Below, one piece after another: positions 25,301 through 31,864 of a stretch of 64,000 nucleotides of DNA. The notes below the pieces were generated by a model, which saw nothing but the letters and a program-made list of their open reading frames with translations, ran no database searches and was not told the origin of the DNA. Position numbers and translations under genes: made by a program. This DNA is from Maridesulfovibrio salexigens DSM 2638. GTDB taxonomy: Bacteria; Desulfobacterota; Desulfovibrionia; Desulfovibrionales; Desulfovibrionaceae. The stretch lies in the NCBI RefSeq assembly GCF_000023445.1, contig NC_012881.1, positions 2,406,001 to 2,470,000 of the forward strand, written 5' to 3'. Every line of letters begins with the position of its first letter. Position 1 is the stretch's first letter.

Positions 25301-27287
25301 TACTGCACAGGTTGACGAAAACGGGAACTGGTCCTTTACTCCGCAATCTGCTCTGGTAGACGGTGATTATTCAGTGGAAGTAATAGCTGCGGACGCTGCG
25401 GGCAATACTGCTACCAGTGAGACTCCGCTGACTTTCACAGTAGACAGCAGACTAAGCAGAGTCCCCGACATTTCTGTTACCGGAGACGATGATGGGCATG
25501 GAGTCAGCGGCAATCTGGACATATTCTATACCGGACAGGTAGACGCAAACCTGCACCTTGTGGGAGAGGCTGGTGCCGCCTATGTGCTTTACCGTGCCAA
25601 TCCTGATGGCTCTTACACAGCTGTAGACTCGGATTTTCTTTCCTCAAACGGTGCAGCAGACTATGCTATCAACCCCGGAGATTACCCTGCTCACGCCCTT
25701 GATGATGGCGAACATGACCTGAATTTCAAACTGGTCACAGTTGATGAAGCGGGCAATGTCCAGAGTTCTGACTTCACTGTAAAAGTGGACATAGCTCCCC
25801 CCGCTCCGGCAACCTCCATTGACTATACCAGCTTGACTGGCGATCAAACGGCAACAATCGATGCATCGAATAATGTCAGCATTCACACTAATGACAATAA
25901 AACCGACCTTGTAGTTAATACAGCTGAAGACACTGCTATTGTTCAACTCTGGGAAAAGGTTTTCAAGGCAGACGGTTCCTATACCCTCACCTTCGTAACC
26001 AGTGCGCAGGTCAGCAGCGGCAGTGCCACTCTGGACCTCACACAGCTAAACAATAATATTCTTGAAGAAGGGACCAAAACCTACAGCATCAAATTTATCG
26101 ATGATGTAGGCAACCACGCCCCTGCTAGTGATGTGACACTTACTATGGAAGTGGACACCAACCCCACAGCCGTAGATATAGCATTAGATAATGATTCAGA
26201 CCGCGGTTTTGATGCCACTGATACCATCACCAGCGGCGAAACCTTTCAGTTTAACGGAAACTTCAGCGAAGTCGGAGTAAGTGACTATTCCGACATCGGA
26301 TACAAAATCACTATCTCCGGCCCGAACGGATCGTGGGAATACATACATACCGCTGGAACAGCCTCCTCTGAAGATACAGGAGACACAAACTACATCCAGA
26401 ATATTAATGTAAATGATGACGGAAGTTACTCCTTTAATTTCCATGATCCCCACTACGGTGATACAACTCATGGTTTGGACAACGGAGAATATACCGTATC
26501 AATAACCGCAACCGATGAAGCCGGTAACAATTCTGACACAGCATCAAGCACGTTCACGCTTAGCAATAATACGTTAGATAACCTGAATCTCACTACCCAT
26601 GATCTGGGAACGGTTCTTACCTATGAAGACTCTGGTTACGTCTCCTCCAGTGAATCTGATAATTACAAAGTGGAATACACTGCATATGACAAAGACCACA
26701 ATGTAACTGCAGATGGAGAAGGAACACTATCCAAAGGAAACATAGGAAGCTCTTACTTTAAAAACGACGGAGATGCGTATTTGGAAGTAAAAGCTATAGA
26801 TCAGGCTGGTAACGAATCAAAATCCGAATTCATTGATTTGGACAAATCAGATCTTAACTACAGCGCCGATTTAGGCAAAGATTCTGATGTTTCTTCAGTC
26901 AAGGCCAGCCTGTACGTGGATACCAACAACAACGGCATAGTTGATGATGGCGACACTGTTTATGGTGGTCTTCAGGATATGGCGGTCAGCGATAACTGGA
27001 GCATGACTTTTGGAGCATCCCTTACTGAAGGAAACTACGTACTTCAGCTTAAGGGTTATGACTCTGGTGGAACAGCTATAGACTCTTCCAAAACTGAATT
27101 CAGTTTCAGCCTTGACGACATGAATACCGGATCTACTACTGACGATATATTCAATACGAATAGCGATCAGGATTTTAACGGAGCCAAAGACGGTGCCGGC
27201 GGAGATACAGCTGACACCACTTCGGGAACCCATACCGTGGTCGATGTAGAAGTGCACCATGACCATATTGATTTTAACATTTCATAA
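19347..27287 (+). CDS. giant Ig-repeat surface adhesin, type I secretion substrate
   Basis: This 2646-residue protein has no signal peptide. The N-terminal about 80 residues resemble the prefix/retention region of BapA-type adhesins (VYNVQGSPDDYNYILKGADL). An acidic linker and a Lys/Glu/Asp low-complexity tract follow at about 165-210. About 17-18 Ig-like units of 100-160 residues come next, each opening with a phrase like DRTAPT or DNTDPT and containing DAAGN motifs. The C-terminus (TVVDVEVHHDHIDFNIS) is a short uncleaved secretion-signal-like tail. I see no RTX nonapeptides and no obvious LapG-type cleavage site. The protein is probably held in or on the outer membrane to mediate biofilm adhesion. 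The first Ig units and the last units are more AT-rich than the middle, suggesting repeat shuffling. Confidence 0.92.
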   Translation: MADAQKVSPSTVYNVQGSPDDYNYILKGADLILVNKQTNEEQVFLFVGNIMSLDGQVNMEFSNGQSLDSPSLFHRSEMPDMDKQDEEAPEWEAVTDDSTPSDEEEGNSDEGNLGEGELLNAQAALVTDPTDDILKTQQRMFDDINKFAQEQSLSSTPDPIEKIDAEENEHDEKKEGKEEKEVIEEDKKDENKEDDKQDGDKQDSNDKLGTTTLTLAESSDSGVSQTDRITNDDSPTLEGTADPYSKVKIYREGETDPIDTVEADKDGNFTFTSAALSDDAHKFYAEVTSSDGTQTSKSSVLTIQVDTTNPAVPSEINIDSTASKDPSAITLDADAGKIYTNNNKPWLKGTDGEANTTLNIYNGDELLGPATVDSNGVWSFQIPRELDDGTYTFTAKAVDIAGNESSTAVEVSNVIVKTSYTPTAEIKLDSSEASNSIDIDGGGSVDDTITNTETITLNIEGVDSAARLVEVFLFNSDNTTTKLGAAKLEGGTWVYQVNNSVIDTDGHYEFIVEVTDMAGNTKTPFSKLEVEIDRTAPTEDITIELDADSDSAARDGLLGNHTDDYTHGTKASDPNGEGFLNLSGGNAGRAAKVDIYRKDGDTYTKIATVDADVDGNWTYSYDANSHGTSGTENVTFKAEISDAAGNDKSAELVVQVDNTDPTQSSIEVEGALETTTTAHGLSTSVTGSTVTLKGLIEESPDKVIVTLYECNADGSNATEITHSKAAGTALSIVADGENYKWSYDKTGVVHDQNYSYYVTVEDAAGNISTSKVMTFTSDQQTNAPSIELDASTDTAAVGDDITDFITSGGTESHDIKLKVTADDDATLKVYVVVDSTDADAVDLGNGNFGKLISSGKVVNGDVVTYDASAYNDQETQLQFITVATDEAGNTNTSPVYTMVLDDKAPENADIVIKNAETAEVYADEAASNAKALTLSGDFNDGITTSVSVTAPVVRVYEVDSTGTKNEIGTATVNGDASTGYSWSFNLGNAANPDKYISEGKHSFKIEVEDAAGNITTEPSGDETIDITIDRTPPVISAALADDAGGDSMDTGRSETDWITNLDDNLKIDVDVNEAGTITLVVNGQQVVSREVTADELNAGKAVLDLSSLNIENGRLTEGADNPNSIKITVTDTAGNSSEIDETLVIDQTIDTGSIEFKAGSDTGELGDNITTIPNPSLKGKTEPNAKVEVRIIKVDSNGTPLLDGDGNQIVVYAAAAMMAGANGDWEITPDALASGTYAVTAEITDIAGNTDVTSMPLTIAAKPESPSIAMDEDSAPLLFSTPNGAEDGVTFDTEPKFIITKGTGTSVTMTYWQLDENGHKIESSKQTVTYDSDADKAMASVDTGDLTLADGKEYTFEFVVQDAAGNPSDTVTKNVSIDASYDAADLTVAYSPEGGATVVTDADGINLTKDSNPDISGTAEKGSQVRMMVLSYDSKAAFDADSANDPTGLDTAALRTYINTGSNKSLLESGLVSVDAAGNWTAEPSFGTAQEDKYYRVVIVSEDQAGNLEAKTVEFHHDNTPPDAPEIWMTDDGNTQIISGDALNNVRDLSPRFEGTYDDEAYGTTTITIECPENGYSKVIDVKDITTNDGTWSYQFGEGNGFLKKGTYTATISSKDAAGNESKDSFEFTVKQDTIAPQIELLNADITGETDTGHTYSYTSLQKIAAADTGNENATADQAHNLTLTGSAMATYSVEIFRVTLDAQGKVASRTSMGTTTAKEDGTWELPFTSNPDAGDYHYIVTCDGEDSSVYTLHIDNTIELPEISLGNDTGTIADAGTDWITNDPTITGDVEAEATVKIEAARTYTATLDSGTGKYTYTDKHGDSHTVNADSIITANGKTYFVDSLDVTEYNIPRDDTSSGSYSTTILTDSSGKKMDGQYQLTVTTTDRAGNTSSSTSNNILEVDSSTITPTLHMDSDSDSFFADGTIVDGIDVYANLPQTYKDKLDSFKTDEITKDNTPTIVGTAEPGAQVSIKLTFDSHTTVYTAQVDENGNWSFTPQSALVDGDYSVEVIAADAAGNTATSETPLTFTVDSRLSRVPDISVTGDDDGHGVSGNLDIFYTGQVDANLHLVGEAGAAYVLYRANPDGSYTAVDSDFLSSNGAADYAINPGDYPAHALDDGEHDLNFKLVTVDEAGNVQSSDFTVKVDIAPPAPATSIDYTSLTGDQTATIDASNNVSIHTNDNKTDLVVNTAEDTAIVQLWEKVFKADGSYTLTFVTSAQVSSGSATLDLTQLNNNILEEGTKTYSIKFIDDVGNHAPASDVTLTMEVDTNPTAVDIALDNDSDRGFDATDTITSGETFQFNGNFSEVGVSDYSDIGYKITISGPNGSWEYIHTAGTASSEDTGDTNYIQNINVNDDGSYSFNFHDPHYGDTTHGLDNGEYTVSITATDEAGNNSDTASSTFTLSNNTLDNLNLTTHDLGTVLTYEDSGYVSSSESDNYKVEYTAYDKDHNVTADGEGTLSKGNIGSSYFKNDGDAYLEVKAIDQAGNESKSEFIDLDKSDLNYSADLGKDSDVSSVKASLYVDTNNNGIVDDGDTVYGGLQDMAVSDNWSMTFGASLTEGNYVLQLKGYDSGGTAIDSSKTEFSFSLDDMNTGSTTDDIFNTNSDQDFNGAKDGAGGDTADTTSGTHTVVDVEVHHDHIDFNIS

Positions 27288-27321
27288 ATCGTAGCTATAC
27301 GATTTTAGGGGATAAATATAA

Positions 27322-28269
27322 ATGTCTGCTGATAGCGGTCCTCCGTGGCCGGGTTTTGTTGATGCGCTCTCGACTGTACTCATGATGATGGTGTTTTTCA
27401 CACTGCTTATGGTGCTGGTAACCGGAACGCTCTCATATATTGTTGCGCTCAAGGAAGTTAAGCCCGGAGCAGCCCACTCAAAGGAACAAGTTGAAACCTT
27501 GGTAGCTGCCGCCCAGGACCTTTCTTTTATGGAAAAAACTTCTTCCTTGGACAAACTTACCGAAGCCATGACCCAGAGCGCTGTTCTGGACAAGGAAGAC
27601 CTCGTGACCTCTCCTCCGCCCGAACGTGTTGATATTGAAGCGCTGGAGAGGGAAAAAGAGATGCTCGAAAAAAGAGTTGCTCTTGCGGAAAGTGCTGCGT
27701 GGACTGCACATCAGGAACTGCAAAAACTTAAAGACGAAGTCAAAAAACAAGAGGCCGCAAAAGACCCCAAACTGGCCGCAAAACTTCAAGCCGCATTAGA
27801 TAAGATCAAACGCCTTGAAGCTGATGGAGCTGTCGAGAAAAAAGTTCAGACTGAAGACGAATATGTTCCGCCGCCGTTTGTTACCAAAATGGTTCAGGGT
27901 TTGAACAATAAAAACCGTGTGATCATTCTTTATAACAAACTGACCAGCACTCTTGAAGAAAAAACCGAATCAGAACTGCTTGCATGGGTTAAACAGAATG
28001 AATCTGCAATCATGAGTAAAGGGTTGCTGCTTACTGCTACCCTTAATCACGAAGCGGTTTCATCCAGCATGGCCAACTCTGTTTCCTTTAAAAGACTTTA
28101 CGGACTGATCAAGTACGTGAATGACACAGCGCATATTCCTAAAAGCAAGATTAAATTCCGTGCCTTGAACGAAGGCGTACCGGGAACCAACCAGGTTGTA
28201 ATCAGCGTAGGCAGCAGCTTTGGCAAAACGAACAAAAGCACAGACTTGAATACTACCGCTAAGAAATAA
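27322..28269 (+). CDS. MotB/ExbD-like stator partner of adhesin locus
   Basis: This 315-residue protein starts MSADSGPPWPGFVDALSTVL and has one N-terminal membrane helix (about 15-40). Asp14 sits at the helix mouth exactly as the proton-binding Asp does in MotB (the D-x2-T-x-L-M pattern). A long coiled coil follows at about 95-165, with heptads around EALEREKEMLEKRVALAES. A C-terminal alpha/beta domain comes last (ILYNKLTSTLEEK and SVSFKRLYGLIKYVN), which is not a clear OmpA peptidoglycan-binding domain. It pairs with the MotA-like protein encoded at 16691. The two genes flank the TolC and adhesin genes, which implies a functional link with secretion. The family resembles proteins annotated as MotB in other Desulfovibrio adhesin loci; this is recollection. 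Confidence 0.85.
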   Translation: MSADSGPPWPGFVDALSTVLMMMVFFTLLMVLVTGTLSYIVALKEVKPGAAHSKEQVETLVAAAQDLSFMEKTSSLDKLTEAMTQSAVLDKEDLVTSPPPERVDIEALEREKEMLEKRVALAESAAWTAHQELQKLKDEVKKQEAAKDPKLAAKLQAALDKIKRLEADGAVEKKVQTEDEYVPPPFVTKMVQGLNNKNRVIILYNKLTSTLEEKTESELLAWVKQNESAIMSKGLLLTATLNHEAVSSSMANSVSFKRLYGLIKYVNDTAHIPKSKIKFRALNEGVPGTNQVVISVGSSFGKTNKSTDLNTTAKK

Positions 28270-28280
28270 GGGGCAGGGAC

Positions 28281-30533
28281 TTGGATAACCATAAAAACCC
28301 AAACCCGGCTCCTGATACTGCGGTAAAAAATCAAACCGAATCAGCCAAAGGCTCCGGCGACACCATTAATACAAAAGGTGCAACGCAGCCCGAGGATGGC
28401 GGCTCTGAAAAATCAGACCTCGCATCGCAAGAGAGTGTAGGGCTTTTTAATCCCGATGAGGATGAAAAAGGCGCCTCAGTTACCTCATGCCTGAAAAAAA
28501 TTGCCGATAAATACGGCATTGTCGTTAGCGGCAGCTCCCTGCAACTAGGCAGTTCTTCATCTACCAATGAATACCTGCGCTTGCAGGCTGATAATATGGG
28601 GCTTAACTTATCCATAAAGCCCCTGCCGCTGAAGATAGAAGATGAAATGCTGCCTCTGATTGTGCAGTACTCAGACGGCAGCTTTGCGCTTATCGAAGAG
28701 AAAGTAGGCCGCAGGCTTACCCTCTGGAACGGCAGACAGGAAATCATCAGGAACAAAAAATCTGAATTCTCCGAATTCAAAGACTGGGCCTGCTCCTTAA
28801 AGCCTGTTTTTGAGACTGACAGGGTACCCTTCCTGAGCCTGACATGGTTCATAGGCCAGATCGGTAAGATGTGGCCCATGTACTCTCAAGTCATTCTGGC
28901 CACGGTGATGATCCACTGTTTTACTCTGGTCATCCCGCTGCTCATGGGTATTTTCTACGACCGCATCCTCCCCAACCTTGCGGAGAACTCGCTCAAGGTG
29001 CTGATCACCGGAGCCATCATCGTGCTGGCCTTTGACTATATCCTCAAGAATGTACGCACATCTCTTGTGGAAAAGGCTGCCCTGCGCGTGGAACAGGACG
29101 CGGAACCGCAGTTGCTATCGCTCGTTCTAGATACCAACTACTCCAAACTGCCTATTTCAGCCGGACATCTGGCTCATGCGGTTCAGGAATTTTCACGCAT
29201 TAAATCCCTGTTCACAACACAGCTGGTAGTCGGGTCTATTGATTTCTTTTTTCTTTTTTTCTTCCTGTTCATCATCTACCTGAACAGCGGGATGCTCTTT
29301 GCTGTTCCGGCTGTAACTTCTTTTCTGGTCTTGATTGTGGCTGTAGTTTACGGCTTTTTCATTGATGCCAATGTATCAGCCCAAAGCAAACTACAATCAC
29401 GCAAGAGCTCATTTTTAAATGAAATTTTCAATGGAGTTGAATCCATCAAAGTAACTAATGCGGCAAGGCTCTTTGTTTCCCGCTGGGCATCCGAAATTGA
29501 GAAATCAGGCGAAATGTCCTCCAAATATCGCATTGCCCAGTCCCGTTGCTCCATGACCACCGGATTCCTTGGTCAGCTCAACTCTGCCGGACTGCTCATC
29601 GTAGCTTTTTTCCTCATCAAAAACGGCAACATGAGTAGCGGCGGCCTGCTGGCGACTATGGTCCTATCCGGGCGCTGCATTGCAGTTTCAGCCAGCATGT
29701 CCAATTTGATTACCTCTTACCTGTTTGCACGCCGTTCATATAAGGATCTGCGTAAAATCCTTGAACTGCAAAAAGAAACCTGCGAAACCCGCCAGTTCAA
29801 AATCCAGCAGCTGGGTGGCGGTGTTCGATTTGACAGTGTTTCCTTCCGGTATCAGCCGGAATCACCCTACGCTCTCGAAAATGTATCCTTTGAAACAAAG
29901 CCGGGAGAAAAAGTTGGAATCATCGGCCCTATGGGTAGCGGTAAGTCCACCCTGCTCAAACTGCTGGCAGGCCTTGCCGACCCAAGTGAAGGTCTGATCA
30001 TGCTGGATGGGCATAATATGGCCCACCTCAATATCGAAAAAGTTCGAGAATTTGTCGGTGTGGTTCCGCAGTCGCCAGTACTCTTTCATGGCACCCTTGA
30101 ACTGAACCTGCTCATGGGCTCGCGCACAGCCACCCAGAAATCACTGAAGCAGGCTCTGACAATTTCCGGCATCGAAAGATTTGTTTCCAAACACCCGCTG
30201 GGCCTTAAAATGCCTATACTCGAAGGTGGAAAGAACCTTTCCAGAGGGCAGCGTCAGGCCGTGGCGGTTGCCCGCGCCTTGATCAGCTCCCCCCCCTTAT
30301 TGCTCCTTGACGAACCGACCAGCTCTATGGACTCCACACAGGAACGCATGCTTATCAACCAGATTAAGGGAACCATGGCTGATAAATCTATTTTCGTAGT
30401 CACCCACAGGCCGCAGATTCTTGAGGTTGTGGACAGAATTCTGGTTGTGGATCAAGGACGTATTGTTGCCGACGGACCACGCGATGAAATCATCCGGAAA
30501 CTTTCCAGCCCGGCTCCGGCCAAACAGGGGTAA
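28281..30533 (+). CDS. type I secretion ABC exporter with C39-like domain
   Basis: This 750-residue protein has a TTG start behind AGGG, and no other in-frame start is near. After a hydrophilic N-terminal tail comes a C39-peptidase-like domain (about 70-180) that lacks the catalytic Cys, as in LapB-type exporters. The membrane domain covers about 200-470. The ATPase domain has Walker A GPMGSGKST (about 548), signature LSRGQRQA (about 653, with Arg in place of the usual Gly of LSGGQ), Walker B LLLLDEPTSSMD and the H-loop VVTHRP. It should form the inner-membrane engine of the adhesin secretion system together with the HlyD-type protein encoded 2 bp downstream. Confidence 0.93.
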   Translation: MDNHKNPNPAPDTAVKNQTESAKGSGDTINTKGATQPEDGGSEKSDLASQESVGLFNPDEDEKGASVTSCLKKIADKYGIVVSGSSLQLGSSSSTNEYLRLQADNMGLNLSIKPLPLKIEDEMLPLIVQYSDGSFALIEEKVGRRLTLWNGRQEIIRNKKSEFSEFKDWACSLKPVFETDRVPFLSLTWFIGQIGKMWPMYSQVILATVMIHCFTLVIPLLMGIFYDRILPNLAENSLKVLITGAIIVLAFDYILKNVRTSLVEKAALRVEQDAEPQLLSLVLDTNYSKLPISAGHLAHAVQEFSRIKSLFTTQLVVGSIDFFFLFFFLFIIYLNSGMLFAVPAVTSFLVLIVAVVYGFFIDANVSAQSKLQSRKSSFLNEIFNGVESIKVTNAARLFVSRWASEIEKSGEMSSKYRIAQSRCSMTTGFLGQLNSAGLLIVAFFLIKNGNMSSGGLLATMVLSGRCIAVSASMSNLITSYLFARRSYKDLRKILELQKETCETRQFKIQQLGGGVRFDSVSFRYQPESPYALENVSFETKPGEKVGIIGPMGSGKSTLLKLLAGLADPSEGLIMLDGHNMAHLNIEKVREFVGVVPQSPVLFHGTLELNLLMGSRTATQKSLKQALTISGIERFVSKHPLGLKMPILEGGKNLSRGQRQAVAVARALISSPPLLLLDEPTSSMDSTQERMLINQIKGTMADKSIFVVTHRPQILEVVDRILVVDQGRIVADGPRDEIIRKLSSPAPAKQG

Positions 30534-30535
30534 TC

Positions 30536-31828
30536 ATGGGAAAGAACTGGAAAAGCAACCTTTTGTGGTCCTTGGAGAAAAGCCTTGGAAACTGCATTGT
30601 TCTGCTGCTCATTTTGGGCTTTACAATCGTATTCATGCTCTGGGCCCACTCCAGCAAAATAGAAAAAACCGTACGTGCCCAAGGCGTTGTGGAAACCAAC
30701 CTGACCGATAAAATTGTGGGACATTTCGAGGGCGGTGTCGTTGAAAAAGTATTTGTGGAAGAAGGTGATACCGTCCGCAAGGGGCAGGAAATCGTCGCAA
30801 TTGCCAACACAAATATCACAGAGAAGAGAAACAAATCGCTCATCAAAATGAAGCGACTGCAAGCCAAGCTGAACCGGCTGATGGCTGAAAGTAATAACAA
30901 TACAGATGAGTTCTCACACAAGGCTTCAACCCCGGAAGAAAGGAGTGAAATCCAATTCGCCCGTATCCGTGGAGATGCCCTTAAAGAAAAGATAAATATC
31001 CTTAAGACCCAGATCCAGCAGTCCAGAGCAGCCCTTTCTGCCAGCGAAAAGCATGTGCAGAATCTGCTTGATGAGCAAAAAGTGCTAAAAGAACAGCATG
31101 ATATGCTGGAACCAATGGTAAAAAAAGGAATCGGTTCCCGACAGCTTTTGCTGCAACGCAAAACCGAACTGGCAAAAATCACTACCAACATTGCTGAAAT
31201 TTACAATAAAAGGGATGAATACTCCCTTGAAATTCGCGAACTTGAACAGCGCATCAATCAAGAAGAGCTGGATTTCTACCGCGACATCCGCGAAGAAATC
31301 AACCTTGTCAGTTCCGAACTGAAAGGAGTCCGCGAAGAACTTAACGCCGCCAATGAACAGATTGTGCGCAGCGTTATCCGTTCTCCCATTGACGGTACAA
31401 TATACAAGCTCAGTGCAAACACTGTGGGCGGTATTGTCCGTTCCGGTGAGGCTTTGGCTGAAATCGTGCCTCTTGATGCCACCATCCGCATTGAAGGAAA
31501 GGTTCAGCCCAGCGACCGGACCAAAATATGGAACGGCATGACCGCTAAAATCAGACCCTCATCATATGAGTTCTCTGACCAGACCATGCTCAAAGCCAAG
31601 ATCGTCAACATCTCGGCCAAGACATACTTCGATGACCTGACTCGCACATGGTACTACCGGGTAATTTTCAATACCATCAAGGAAGATGCGGAAAAGGTTA
31701 AAGAATTCCTGCCAGGCATGATCGTAGAAGTTAACATTCTTTCCGGCGAAGAAAGCGTCCTTGAATACCTGCTCTCCCCTATCACAAGGGGAATGCGTGG
31801 TGCCCTTTCCGAGCACAGAACCCGCTGA
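30536..31828 (+). CDS. HlyD-family membrane fusion protein (periplasmic adaptor)
   Basis: This 430-residue protein has a short cytoplasmic N-terminus and one membrane helix (about 18-40, NCIVLLLILGFTIVFMLWAH). The lipoyl half-motif VVETNLTDKIVGHFEGGVVEKVFVEEGDTVRKGQ comes next as a continuous region near 52-88. Long alpha-hairpins follow at about 95-270, then the second lipoyl half (VIRSPIDGTIYKL) and a beta-barrel region. This is the standard adaptor linking ABC exporter and TolC. It begins 2 bp after the exporter gene, so expression is tightly coupled. It is equivalent to LapC of the adhesin secretion systems. Confidence 0.93.
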   Translation: MGKNWKSNLLWSLEKSLGNCIVLLLILGFTIVFMLWAHSSKIEKTVRAQGVVETNLTDKIVGHFEGGVVEKVFVEEGDTVRKGQEIVAIANTNITEKRNKSLIKMKRLQAKLNRLMAESNNNTDEFSHKASTPEERSEIQFARIRGDALKEKINILKTQIQQSRAALSASEKHVQNLLDEQKVLKEQHDMLEPMVKKGIGSRQLLLQRKTELAKITTNIAEIYNKRDEYSLEIRELEQRINQEELDFYRDIREEINLVSSELKGVREELNAANEQIVRSVIRSPIDGTIYKLSANTVGGIVRSGEALAEIVPLDATIRIEGKVQPSDRTKIWNGMTAKIRPSSYEFSDQTMLKAKIVNISAKTYFDDLTRTWYYRVIFNTIKEDAEKVKEFLPGMIVEVNILSGEESVLEYLLSPITRGMRGALSEHRTR

Positions 31829-31864
31829 TAATCGAGACTATCAAGTTCACCAACAGGAAGTAAA

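Noticed and set aside
19960..27200. Adhesin repeats as a CRISPR array or phage tail gene
   Set aside because: The repeats are protein-level Ig-like units of over 300 bp that differ at the DNA level, and neighbours are secretion genes.
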